Assembly: GCA_016271365.2 (NCBI GenBank) | Contig: CM057452.1 | Coordinates: 827,234,001-827,298,000 of the forward strand | Direction: 5' to 3' | DNA length: 64,000 nt | Origin: Neoceratodus forsteri | Taxonomy: Eukaryota > Chordata > Ceratodontiformes > Ceratodontidae | Shown here: piece after piece, positions 42,440 through 53,286 of the stretch | Position numbering within the stretch: position 1 is the first letter of the stretch | Layout: the number at the start of each line of letters is the position of its first letter | The notes under the pieces: model-generated | Databases searched by the model: none | Told to the model about the DNA's origin: nothing | The model's input: the letters and a program-made list of their open reading frames with translations, nothing else | Translations under genes and position numbers: made by a program

Positions 42440-43285
42440 ATGAGGCACAGGCTGATCATAATGCTGATAGCCCATTTGCTGGGTGGTGTCATGCGGATAA
42501 AAGCACTGAGCCACCCTGTGATATGAACAGCTCTTTTCTCTGAACTGCACAGTTTCACCTAACAAGCACTGCACAGTGTCATGATCAGCCTGGATGATCA
42601 CTGGCGTGACACTGCTGGGTCCGCTGCAGACTGCCAGCATTCAACCCAAGAGTGACACACCTCTTACACCAACTGTTGTAGCCATGTTCTCACTTTTCCC
42701 AGTCATGAGCAGGCATAAAAATGGAATTCAGTCTACCCTTCTAACCTGCACAGGAAGTCAGAATTTGGCAGAAAAGAAGCATGCATAGAGTAATTAGCAA
42801 ACAGTATTATATTAGTAAATGGGAATTTAACACAATCAGTTTATAAAGCATGCTAATCCATTGCAAAAAAGTACATTGTTCCTTTCTTGAAGAGCAGCAT
42901 TATTTCTAGAAAAACATAATATTTAAGCACAGCCCAACTTAATACTGCATATGCAATATATTTTACAGTTTGCTTCGTCTCACTCTGTGCTTTGTATGGA
43001 ATGAGTATAATATAATGTCAGTTCCTTGACTCTGAGTGCTACATTACTCTAACCAAGGACCTATGAGGCTCCAAAAGCATTCCTTAATATTTTTGTATAA
43101 AATATATATTGTCCAATAAACATTTTCAAAAATCCAGTGACTCTGTTATGATTGAACACAGACTCATTTTACCTTAGACTTTATCTGCCTCAGTTGCTCA
43201 TTCATCATATAAGCTGATTATTTTTCACCGCTTGTGACATCTCAGTCTGTTCCTGTGAAAATTATATTGATGTCACAAGCAGAGG
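42440..43285. other. No recognised feature
   Basis: No gene or known repeat. It forms the left flank of the large hAT-type element. Confidence 0.4.
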
Positions 43286-43989
43286 ATTATTATTAGTGAT
43301 GGGCGGAGTGGCCCCAATTCGCTCCGTGGAGTGATTCATGGAGTGAAGGCGAATTCGCGGAGTGTTCCTCAATGCAAAGCGGAGTACTTCACGTTATTAA
43401 TGAGTAACACGAAGTCCATTGAAAACAATGACTTTGTGTTACTCCACCTTCCCAAACCACTACTCCACCAATTCTTAAATAAGTACGTTGAAACAATGTA
43501 CTTCTACTTTTACTTTGCCTTGTTTTTAAGCTCCAAAGGAGAATTTGCAGTGTATCATGGATTTCAGGTCACATGGGCTCTAGATTGTTCTGCACAGCCT
43601 CAGTTTGGGGTAGTGTGTAGGAAACTGTAGGAGACAATCTGATCTGAGAGTTCTCTGCAATTCAAACCTTCAAAAAGCTGTTAAAAAAGCCTTTTTGAGT
43701 AATTTTTTTGCTGAAACTTTAGTTCATTGATTATAGGAAACCCTCCTGTGCTCATTTCATTGAGCATTTATTGTGTGTGTATGGATTTTGAACGTTAATG
43801 TACAACATTCAGTCTGTGTACTGAGAGACAGTGGAAGTGTGTTTTGGGGGAGGAGTGTACCTGTGGTGTAGTAGATTAACTTGGAGAAAAGACAGTGCTT
43901 TCTGTTTTGGTGATATTTTTCTTGTATAACTGTGTTAATGTACACGCAGTAATATTTTCAATGTTTCTTGCCATTTTTTTTGCTGATTG

Positions 43990-44480
43990 TTGTGGTGCAG
44001 CAGTGCATCATTTTAGTTTGTTTAAAATATGTGGTTATATTATTGAAGTTTTCAATTTGCATGCATTACTTAGTGTGTGTGTGAGTATGTGTGTGATGCG
44101 TGTCATCAAATCAGACACCTTTTACTGTGCCACGTAATAATTTGAGCAATGTGAAGCTGCTATCCACTGCAGCTGTGTGATTTTTGTACTTCTTTGTGGT
44201 ATCTTTACTGGTACTTTTACTAGTGACTGTTACTGCCACAGTGCATAATTTTAGTCTGTTTAAAATATGTGGTTATATTACTGAAGTTTTCTATTTGCTA
44301 TGCATTACTTGGTGTGTGTGAATATGTGTGTAATGCGTGTCATCAAATCAGACACCTTTTATTGTGCCACATAATAATTTCAGCAATGTGAAGTTGCTAT
44401 CCACTGCAGCTGTGTAATTTTCGTACTTCTTTGTGGTATCTTTACTGGTACTAGTACTAGTGACTGTTACTGCAGCAGTG
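43990..44480. repeat. Tandem array A, 238-bp period, two units
   Basis: TTTAAAATATGTGGTTATAT occurs at 44021 and 44259, and the following text (CATCAAATCAGACACCTTTT, CTATCCACTGCAGCTGTGT, CTTTGTGGTATCTTTACTGG) repeats in order. Units differ at roughly one base in fifteen. Internal to the hAT-type element. Confidence 0.9.
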
Positions 44481-44649
44481 CATTACACTGCCCCGTGGTC
44501 CGCCGCAACCGGCAAAGGTATTCTTTTCCAGATTTGAATTTCTGATGGTGAGCACTGGTTAGGTATTGTGCCTTTGTGTCTGCATCTCTTCAGTGCACAG
44601 TGCAATCTTAATCTGTCTGTGCCTTTGCATCTCTTTAGGGCCCAATCTC

Positions 44650-45450
44650 CATCTGTAATTTAAGTCACAGTTGTTTCTTTGACTTCCTTTCAGAGTACTG
44701 GACAGGTGTGGTGCTTAATTCTGCATGAACATTGTACTCATTATTATGCGTTTTTAAGTCAGGACCATCATCAGGAGTCACTTGTGATACAAATCACTTT
44801 CTTCATCATCACGGTCACAAATGCAGTCACAAATCACAATTCACGATCATTCACATTACGAATCACAACATAAATTTTTTTTCTAGTTACTTGGATGTAC
44901 TGTAAGCCTGTTTTGTAGTATCTCTCCAGGCTTCACCACCCCACCATTGTACTTATTGATACGTGTTTTTAAGACTGGGAGTTTTAAGCTACAGCTCATC
45001 GGGGAAGTACAGCCATAGGCAGTAGCCGTTCAGGTTTCTTCATCATCACGGTCACAAATGGAGTCACAAATTACGATTCACGATCATTCACATTACAAAT
45101 CACAACATTAATTTTTGTTCTAGTTACTTTAATGTATTGTAAGGCTGTTTTGTAGTATCTCTCCCAGGCTTCACCACCCCACCATTGTGCTTATTGATAC
45201 GTGTTTTTAAGTCTGGGAGTTTTAAGCTACAGCTCATCGGGGAAGTACATCAGTAGGTGGTAGGCATTCACCTTTCTTCATCATCACGGTCACAAATGCA
45301 GTCACAAATCATGATTCACGATCATGTCATGAATCACAACATTAACTTTTTTTAATAGTTACTTGGATGTATTGTAAGCCTGTTTTGTAGTATCTCTCTC
45401 CATGCTTCACCACCTCACCATTGTACTCATTAATGTTTGTTTTAACTCAG
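44650..45450. repeat. Tandem array B, about 237-bp period, about 3.4 units
   Basis: AGTTACTTGGATGTACTGTA starts near 44885, with copies at 45122 and 45357. Each unit also holds CTTCATCATCACGGTCACAA and GATACGTGTTTTTAAG. The first unit (from about 44650) is more diverged, the last is partial. The period equals that of array A although the sequences differ. Confidence 0.9.
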
Positions 45451-45619
45451 GGATTTGGACAGTGTCTGCAGTACATACACAGACTGGAAAGAAGACTGAA
45501 TGCACACATGCACTTTAGTACAGTATACTTGCACTGCTCAGAATACAAAGTGTCACGCATATGCAAGACAACAAAAAAGGGCATAATTACATACAAGGGT
45601 TGGGGATGGTGGAGGAATA

Positions 45620-46545
45620 CATTTTATAACACAGCAAGGAAGGTGTTGGGGGGCACATGGTGTGAGGAAAAAAAAATAATGTGGGATCCCATGGAGATCC
45701 AGCAGCAGTTCCAGCATGGACATAATTTGCAACTGATGTCCTCTATGTGATCCAGCTGCTGCTCCACAGCACTCACCCTCTTGTTGTTATCCTCAACAGC
45801 ACTCCAGAGAACTGCCAAGTCAGCCTGTGGTACATGCAGTTCTCTGGGGTCCACACACACATTCTACAGGCTGACCTGCTGGTGGTGGTGGTAGGGGTTG
45901 GGGGTGTTGGTGGATCAGCAGGTACTGCTGTGGCCCTCCTCTTCTTAGGGATGCTGCAGTGCACAGCTGCACCCTCTGCCACAGAATGACCAGCAGGTGC
46001 AGGCATGGTCTGTTCTGTGGCAACCTGCCACTCAACTGCTGGTGATTGAGCATTTGGGTGGACTGGCCTCAGTCCCCAGGTGAGTCCCCTGGGGACACGG
46101 CACCTCCACCTCACATAGGTGACCTTGACCACACTGCTGTCCCCCACACAGTAAAAAAACTGCCAAACAATGGAGGTGCGGGGAGGACCAGACACAGGCA
46201 GGGGATGGCCAGATGAACTGGCAGCCAGCTGGTCACAGTGCTGAACAGGGATGGGATCCACACCTGGGCCCAGGGGAATAGGCACATCCTGCTCCAGAGT
46301 ACCTGGACTTGAGAACCTGGACTTGGTGGTGGTGGTGGTTCAACTGCCTCAGAGTCAGGACAGGAGGCGGTGCTAGTCCTGCTTCCGGTGGGGGGGAAAC
46401 TCACAAGTATAGGGCGGTCCAACAGGAATGGGTGCCCATGCCCTCCACACATGCACACGGTACAATGTTTACCACTACTACGCTCTCCCAGAGCTGCCCC
46501 CGCACCAGACATTCCCTCACCCTGGTCCATCTTTCCTACTGAGCT
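45620..46545 (-). pseudogene. Unrecognised coding-like region inside the hAT-type element
   Basis: The minus strand from 46530 has overlapping open frames that hand over to each other: MDQGEGMSGAGAALGERSSG and CTVCMCGGHGHPFLLDRPI (46530-46390), a Pro-rich stretch ending EAVEPPPPPSPG, then FFYCVGDSSVVKVTYVRWR, KKRRATAVPADPPTPP (46285-45900), and in a third frame RELHVPQADLAVLWSAVEDN with NNKRVSAVEQQLDHIED (45840-45740), which looks like a short coiled coil. GC content is well above the rest of the element. I do not recognise a family. Two frameshifts would be needed to join the parts. It could be a captured host exon set, an accessory ORF, or chance in GC-rich DNA. Confidence 0.35.
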
Positions 46546-47384
46546 CCCTCAGTCCAAGCAATTACTATGCACACTGTCACACAACACACACACACAGTCA
46601 CACAGACAAACAACTAACTAGTTATAAAGGTAAGAAAAATAAAATTTAGAGAAAGAACAAATTAAGTAAAAAAGAGTACAGAAAAGAAAACAAAATGTAG
46701 CTTTTAAAAAAGCTGTTGGGTCTAAATCAAAGTTTAAATCTCCTTCTCGCTCTGATCTCAAAGTATCAGCAGTCACAAAACACACTACTCTGTCTCCATC
46801 TGCACAGGAGAAAGTAAGAGCGCCTGCTTGTATGACTCACTTTCTTCCTGCCTAGTTAAGAGTATGTGACTTACAGTACTGCAAGCCATGTGATGTGTGG
46901 TGGGGCTGCCAAATCTGAAACACCAAGTGGATCACTTAGAATCATAATGAGGAATGTGAAGTCCACTAAAAACAATGACTTAGCCTTTACTTAGCATTGC
47001 CATTCCATATGTATAGAAATGGTAATGACAAGATTGGAGTGAGCACTTTGCATTGCCCACTCCGCGTAGCGGATTGGCAATGTGAAGTGCCCACTTCGTA
47101 TTCCCTTTGCCAGCGGAATTTAAATTCTCTGAATCTCTAATTATTATCACCTCAGGTGGGAAATATGCAGCAGAAGCATGTTAGTGATGAGAGATAATGG
47201 TCTTCTGTTCAAGAAAATGCTGATAAATTGTAATTAAAACAAGACTGCCATCTCAATTTACCCTCCTGGTAACCAGTAAAGACAATTACAAAGGGAAATA
47301 AAAGGCAAAGGAATTGTTTTATACAGCATCTTTGATATGAAGTACATTCTATACCAAAGAATGCTATAATTCTAGATCATGATC

Positions 47385-47730
47385 AGTGTCAGTGATTCAA
47401 TAGCTAACTCACTTGCCCTTTGAGTGGAAAACTGGAAGGTTGTGAGGCCTGGCCCAATACCAGGTACTTGAAGTAATGCGCTTAACTAACAGTGTAGTGC
47501 AGTACAAGTGAGGGCTTCACTGTTGAGGTGCTGTCCTTTGATATGACATTAAACCAAGGTCAATATGCCCATCTTCGACCACCATTCATGTGGAAGTTAA
47601 AGATCCCATGGCACTTACTGAAGAAGTAGAGTTTCCTAGGTGTAATGGCCCACATTCCCATTCAGTAAAACAGGCCCAGGTAACCTACTTTCTAGGAAGC
47701 ACCTGTAAATGAACTATTTAAGTTCAGTGA
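47385..47730 (+). mobile_element. tRNA-derived SINE with V-SINE-like central domain
   Basis: Head: AATAGCTAACTCACTTGCCC with GGTTGTGAGGCCTGGC as A- and B-box-like parts. Body: GAGGTGCTGTCCTTTGATAT, GACATTAAACCAAGGTC and GTTAAAGATCCCATGGCACT, then CCTAGGTGTAATGGCC. The phrase order GTGCTGTC, ACATTAAACC, AAAGATCCCATGGCACT is one I know from widespread fish and other vertebrate tRNA-derived SINEs (V-SINE type). The exact family name is from memory and should be treated as provisional. Confidence 0.65.
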
Positions 47731-47739
47731 GCCTTCAGG

Positions 47740-48595
47740 GTCAAACATTACAAATAAAATAAGATCTCTGGACTGTTGGTTGCAGCTATTGGATATGCAA
47801 AGAAAAACTGAGTGAGGCTGATGCCAGTTAAAGACGCTTGGAAAGGGATGCAGTACTGAAAAAGAGTAGAAAGGCAAACATGCACATATAGGATAGATAA
47901 AATGTTGAAGATCATGTGATGATGAGCCAGCCTGGTGGTGTGGAGGCTGAGGCACCAAGCCTGACCTGCCACCACCCAGTGACAAGGTCGGGAGCAACTT
48001 CAGAGCATTGGGGGTTCACTGAAGAGAGGAGGATCAAGCATCCCAAGGACCGCTCTCCTCTGGGGAGGGAAGGAGATCAGTGGTCGGTGTTAGCCTGGCC
48101 TCTAGCGGAGGATGGGGGTTTGCACACCAATGCTGCACAACGGGGGTGGAGGCGGGACAGGCACCTGGACTGTTGTGTACAGGAGCATGTGTGACACTGC
48201 CATTGGCATCATTGAATGCCCTTCCTCCATGCCAGGGAGAAAAGGGGGAAAACTATTTCAGTCACACACAATGACAGCCAGTATCTGCAGGATCTGCACC
48301 CTGGTGACTCAGGCACTCCCAAATCTGGATCTGGTCTGGCGGGTCAAAGGATTCCCAACCCCCTGCCATGGAGGGCATGCCATGGGGTTACTGGTAGAAG
48401 ATAAGTCCTGGGAGATGCTAGGGTGACAGGGTTGGGAGGCTTGGTGGAAATGAAGGACTGGCAGGGATGGGGAGAAACAAAAAAAAAGGTCACGTGATGA
48501 TGAAGAGGTGATGCTGAGATATAAACCTGAGCCTCTAGATTCACAGCTCTGTACTCCAACCACTGGGTTGCACTTCCTCCCCAAAGAATATGATT
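47740..48595 (-). mobile_element. tRNA-derived SINE (older), split by a younger SINE
   Basis: The minus strand from about 48590 reads GTGCAACCCAGTGGTTGGAG, TACAGAGCTGTG (A-box-like) and GAGGCTCAGGTTTATATCTC (B-box-like), then continues through 48490. Its continuation is at 47908-47740 once the insert 47926-48486 is removed. The tail near 47745 is AT-rich. Family unknown. Confidence 0.5.
47926..48486 (+). mobile_element. SINE (family of the 54.9-kb pair), 17-bp target duplication
   Basis: AGATCATGTGATGATGA at 47909-47925 and AGGTCACGTGATGATGA at 48487-48503 flank the insert, which ends in an A-run (48479-48487). The head GCCAGCCTGGTGGTGTGGAG, GCTGAGGCACC parallels GCTGGCCCGGTGGCACTGAG, GGTTGAGGCGCT at 55452. 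At 561 bp it is long for a SINE. Forward frames in it are chance. Confidence 0.8.
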
Positions 48596-49315
48596 GAAGG
48601 GAAGAAAGAAATAAAAAGTTCAACATATGCTGAGTAGTGTCTAAATTGTGTGTTCATCAGAGTTCTTGCAGGGAAATCAGTTGCTCTTTAATGCCTGTTA
48701 TGCTGACTCAGTATTATTTCTTGCATTTTTGTTTTGAGTGAACTAAGTCACTGCAACAATGCAGAAGCTGGTGTCACATAGGTTTTAAATCTGCTTTGAA
48801 CATTACTTGTACTTATATCCCCTGAGATGCTGGTACAGATTTAATACAATTACTTACAAAGCTTTACTCTGCTCTCTGGATAGGTAGCTGTCCCAAAACA
48901 AAGATAATTTTTTAGACTAACTGCTGGACTAATTTAGATTTACATCACAGCTGACTGAGTCCCTGTCACAAACTGACATTGCAGCCTCCTTATCTCAGGA
49001 CACCTTGAAAACTGCACACCAGCCAGTTGAGTTTATCCACTGACAATTATATTCTTCTGAGTTATTCTATTGAGACATGGAATGAATAACTTGTTAAATG
49101 CCTGTATGAACCCACCTCCTGTTCTGTAAAATGTACAGCTCTCAACATTGGGTATATAACATATAGTGTCATCATGGTCTGTGTTTATAGATACTATGCT
49201 GTCTCTAACTGCTTTTGAGGGCAAGCTGCACTTCTTTTCATAACAATCATATTTGTAAATGCAGTCATTAGTACATTCACAATGTGCTTTATAGTTCCAC
49301 ACAATATCAAATTAC
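48596..49315. other. No recognised feature
   Basis: AT-rich. The 89-codon minus frame at 49033-49302 (several Cys) has no motif I recognise and no supporting context. Confidence 0.4.
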
Positions 49316-49324
49316 AGTAAACAA

Positions 49325-49470
49325 TAGCTGTTGTTTATTTATTGATTTATTTATTTGAAATTTGCCTCACACAGATAGCAAGATGGCCTCACAAAATACA
49401 ATATTTCATTTGCATGCAGGTCCCTCGGCACAGCAGGGTAGAAACAGCATTTAGTTTACAGTGCAGCACA
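49325..49470 (-). mobile_element. LINE 3' end with ATTT-type tail
   Basis: TTTATTTATTGATTTATTTA at 49333-49357 is, on the minus strand, an AAAT-type tail like those of the L2 copies. Upstream sense text (TGTGAGGCCATCTTGC, GTGTGAGGCAAAT) does not match the L2 end at 62890, so another family is likely. Confidence 0.4.
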
Positions 49471-50200
49471 ATGAGATAAAACAAGTCCTTGTTTTAAAAT
49501 ATTATTTCTCAAACACTGTCATAGTGAGCCTTCCCAAGAATATGGAAACAATCTCAGACCTCCCCTAATTTATTGAAAAACGCCATGCCTCCCCCCAAAA
49601 AATCATACATTACTTTGCACTGAACACTAGTCAGAGAGAACATGAAATGACATTGAATAAATAACTGAGTTTATTCACCTGGGACTATTTACATTTACTC
49701 TTTCCAGTCTCTTCATACTGCACCGAACATCATCTACTCAAAATGTAAAGCAGCAGTGCATGTTACTGTAAAAATATTGAACCTATTCCTTTTCATTCCA
49801 TTTTAGATCACTCTTTTCTCCAGTCTTGCAAGAACCATGCTTTATCTCTTAGCTTCAGAATATTTAAGATTAGAAATAATAAAAAAATAACTCTTTTTAA
49901 AATGGCTATGTCCAGGTTTCAGCACTACGCTCAGCATGTTTTGAACACCTGTCATTTAATATCACTTGTCTTCTGACTGTGGTAAACTAACATGCACCAT
50001 GTTCTGCTCCCTGACCTTAAGGGACAATGGGTGTTCAAAGAGCTGTGAGACCTGAAAAACCTAGGCTTGCTGTATTAAAGGAACACTCATTTTGCATTAT
50101 TTCAAATCTTGAAATAAATATTAAAGCAGACACAACTTGTAGAACAAAGAACATTTTACAAGACACAAGTAAAGGGATGATCTAAAACAGAATACAAATG
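49471..50200. other. No recognised feature
   Basis: AT-rich stretch with no gene or repeat that I can name. Confidence 0.4.
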
Positions 50201-50272
50201 TATAGAAACATAGTAACATAGACTTTGACAGCAGATAAGGACCGCTTGGCCCACCTAGTCTGCACATTTCCG

Positions 50273-51500
50273 TTACCTAGAGGATAAGCTGCAGATCCTA
50301 CAGTATTTAACCAACAGCCTATTTCTTCCTACCCCCACAAAAATTGCCTTATGTCTGTCCCATGCATTCTTGAATTCTCCCACAGTTTCAGACCCCACAA
50401 CCTTCTCAGGAAGGCTGTTCCATGCATCCACAACCCTCTCTGTGAAAAAATACTTCATCACATTGCCCCTGAGCCATCCCCCCTCTATCTTCAAATTGTG
50501 TCCCCTTGTTCCTGCACATCTCTTTTTCTGAAAGATGCTACCCTCTTGGACTTTGTTGATTCCACTGACGTACTTAAACATTTCTATCATGTCCCCCCTC
50601 TCCCTCCTTTCCTCAAGGGTATACATATCAAGCTCCTTTAGTCTCTTCTCATATGGCTTCTCTTGCAAACCCTGCACCATTTTAGTTGCCCTCCTCTGAA
50701 CTGCCTCCATCCTGTATATGTCCTTGCAGAGATGGGGTTTCCAGAACTGGACACAGTACTCCAGATGGGGTGTCACCAACTGTCTGTACAGGGAGATAAC
50801 AACTTTCTGTTTTCTGCTGGTGATGCCTTTTCCTATACATCCCAGTATCCCCCCAGCCCTCCCTACCGCCTTATCACATTGCTTGACAACCTTAAGGTCA
50901 TCTGATATGATTACCCCCAGGTCCCTTTCCATTTCTGTTGTTGTTACTACCTTCCCCCATTGTATAATCTTCCCCTGGGTTCTTGTTTCCCAGGTGCTTT
51001 ATTTTGCACTTCTTTGCATTGACTCCAAGCTGCCATACTTCTGACCATTCCTCCAACCTTGCCAGGTCCCTTCTCATCCTTTCCATGCCTCCTCGTGTAT
51101 CAACCCTGTTGCAGATCTTTGTGTCATCTGCAAAGAAGCATACTTTTCCTTCCAGCCCCTCTGCAATGTCACTTATAAAGACATTAAAAAGGACTGGATC
51201 CAGTACTGAACCCTGCGGTACCCCACTAGTAACCCCTCTCTCTTCACAGTGGACTCCATTTACAATTACATTCTGTGTCCTGTTATTCAGCCAATGTTTT
51301 ACCCAGGCTACCACCCTGGGATCCTCTTCCAGGCTGGTTAATTTAACTATTAATCTTTTGTGTGGGACGGTGTCAAATGCCTTGCTAAAGTCTATGTAGG
51401 CCATGTCCACAGCCCCTCCCTGGTCTACTACTTTGGTCACCCAGTCAAAAGTCAATTAGATTCTCTGACATGACCTTCCCGCTGTGAACCCATGCTGCCT
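50273..51500 (-). pseudogene. CR1 ORF2, RT catalytic core and C-terminus
   Basis: A 185-codon frame (51455-50898) gives FDWVTKVVDQGGAVDMAYID, FSKAFDTVPHKRLIVKL (motif A, 51395-51365), GVTSGVPQGSVLDPVLFNVF (motif B, 51235-51190, with LDP where others have LGP), CFFADDTKICNRVDTRGG (motif C, 51140-51105) and WQLGVNAKKCKIKHLGN. After one frameshift near 50930 a 219-codon frame gives [100 protein letters not shown] and ETVGEFKNAWDRHKAIFVGV. Catalytic aspartates are intact. The RT would prime at a nick made by the upstream nuclease. Confidence 0.92.
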
Positions 51501-51529
51501 TGGGTCCTGTGCATCACTGACCTCTAGGT

Positions 51530-52235
51530 ACTCAACAATTCTTTCCTTCAAGTGATTCCATCACTTTCTCTACCACAGAGGTCAAACTGACAGGTCTGTA
51601 GTTTCCTGCCTCTGTCTTGCTCCCACTTTGTGAAGGGAATACATCAGCCTTCTTCCAGTCCTCAGGTACCACCATCATCCTCCCATGATTTGTTATAAGG
51701 GTAGTCAGTGGTGTCACTAGTTCTGCTTAATTCTTTTAGAATTCTGGGGTGAATTCCATCTGGCCCCATTGCTTTGTCCACCATCAGTTTTAGGAGTTGT
51801 TTCAGAACCCTTTCTTCCGTGAAAGGACTGGGATCAAACCCCCTATCCAGAGTGCTTCTGTTAATTGGATTAGGCACCTCCCCCACCTCCTCTTTTGTGA
51901 ATACTGAACAGAAGTATTCATTCAATATCCCTAATTTTTCACTGTCCCTCTCTGCCCACCCATAGTCTATTCTATTCAGCCTCACTATCCTTCCCTTTGT
52001 CTTTCTATGCTCCCTGATATACCTATAAAAGGTTTTATCCCCCTTCTTAACTGAGTTGGCTATCCTTTCCTCAGTTTGGGCCTTTGCTATTCTGACTACC
52101 CTCCCTGCTTCCTTCTGCCTTAACTGGTACAGTTCTCTGTCCTGCTCCTTTTGTGTTTCCTTATACTTCCTAAATGCTATCTTTTTCTCCCTAACCTTCA
52201 CTGTCACCACTTTTGAGAACCATAGTGTTTTTTTC
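51530..52235 (-). pseudogene. CR1 ORF2, linker and RT fingers
   Basis: A 182-codon frame (52210-51662) gives KYKETQKEQDRELYQLRQKE, AQTEERIANSVKKGDKTFYR, YIREHRKTKGRIVRLNRIDY, LGILNEYFCSVFTKEEVGEV, PFTEERVLKQLLKLMVDKAM and GPDGIHPRILKELSR; a second frame (51717-51532) gives VVPEDWKKADVFP and EAGNYRPVSLTSVVEKVMES. These are the basic linker and RT blocks 0-1. Frameshifts near 51730 and 51540 separate the parts. The copy at 41156-40632 keeps this region in one frame. Confidence 0.9.
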
Positions 52236-53286
52236 TTTCATTTTGATTTGTTTATTTGCTTCACACAAAGGCTTGTTGCCTCTATGATGGCAGTTTTGAT
52301 ATTTCCCCATTGTTGCTCCACCCTTCCTTCTAGCCTGTTTGCTAGTGCTTTTCTAAGGCACTCTCCCATCTTGCAAAAGTCATCCCTCCTGAATTCCAGA
52401 ACCCTCACTTTTGTATGGCTTGACTCTGTAGCTGAGTTTATCATGAACCACACTGTTTGGTGGTCACTTGTTCCCAAATGGCTACCCACTTCTAGATCTG
52501 AGATATTCTCACTGTCCCCATTTGAGAGTACAAGGTCTAAGATTGCTCCCTCATGAGTAGGTTCCAAAACTAGCTGTCTGAGGCATGCCACCTGAAGAGC
52601 ATCAAGAATGGCCCTGCTTTTGGATGTGGCTGCAGCAAAGGTGCTCCAGTTGACATCCGCATATTAGGTCCCCATCAACAGTATCTCCCTTTCTCTGCCA
52701 TCCTAAGTATGTCTTCTATCATATCCTTGTCCATTCCCTCCCCTGACATGGGGTCTGTATACAACCCCATGTGAACTGTAGTGCCATTTCCAGTCTCTAA
52801 GGTGACCCACAGTGCCTCCTCTCCTCCCTGTTTACTCTTTTGTTCCATTGCTTTAATCCCTTCCCTTACATAGAGAGCTACTCTGCCCCCTCTTCTCCCC
52901 TCCCTGTCTCTCCTGTAGGTTGAGTACCCTGGTGTGTTAACATCCCAGTCATGGTTCTCTGTGTACCATGTTTCTGTGACTGCTACGATATCCAGGCATC
53001 CCTCTTCCACCAAGGGCACAAGTTCAGGGAGCTTGTTGCCCAGACTATGGGTTTTGGTACTCATTACCCTCCATTTCTTGATGGCCTTACCCCTTTTTGC
53101 CCCATCCCTGTCCTTATTGTGTTTGTCACTTTCTCCATTTACCCCTTTGCCTCTCCCTATTGACATCTCTATGTTGGTGTCTACCTCACTTAGTACCCTG
53201 ATTTTTTTGGGAAGGGGGCTAGGATTTCCCTGCTCCTCTCCAGTGCCTCCCCCCTTGGCTAGTTTAAATGCTTGCCAATGAAGCAC
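52236..53286 (-). pseudogene. CR1 ORF2, APE-type endonuclease
   Basis: A 203-codon frame (53286-52675) gives a long N-terminal tail, then WRVMSTKTHSLGNKLPELVP (start of the nuclease), DIVAVTETWYTENHDW (catalytic Glu in TETW), VNTPGYSTYRRDREGRRGGR and VALYVREGIKAME. After a break near 52670 (the GD-N block reads only in another frame) a 117-codon frame (52591-52238) gives LVLEPTHEGAILDLVLSNGD and SHLGTSDHQTVWFMI with the catalytic SDH near 52470. The enzyme nicks target DNA. The start at 53286 overlaps the end of the ORF1 coding region by about 25 bases. Confidence 0.9.

Larger units (their letters stand above)
43294..47139. mobile_element. Large hAT-type element, 3.85 kb, 8-bp target duplication
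   Basis: ATTATTAT at 43286-43293 and 47140-47147 flanks an interval that begins TAGTGATGGGCGGAGTGG and ends GAATCTCTA (complement TAGAGATTC). Ends of the type TAGNGATK and an 8-bp duplication fit the hAT superfamily. Subterminal similarity supports one unit: CGAAGTCCATTGAAAACAAT on the left (43410-43430) and GAAGTCCACTAAAAACAATG on the right (46958-46977), both near-palindromic; CACTCCGCGTAGCGG near the right end echoes GGAGTG/CTCCG words of the left. Inside lie two tandem arrays and a coding-like minus-strand region, but no recognisable hAT transposase. It is therefore either a non-autonomous element that captured sequence or a member of an unfamiliar group. Confidence 0.8.

Noticed and set aside
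49033..49302. 89-codon Cys-containing frame as a small secreted protein
   Set aside because: No signal peptide, no repeats of a known Cys pattern and no supporting context; could be chance in AT-rich DNA.
52934..53281. 115-codon plus-strand frame opposite CR1 ORF2
   Set aside because: It is the complement of the endonuclease coding region and has no family motif.
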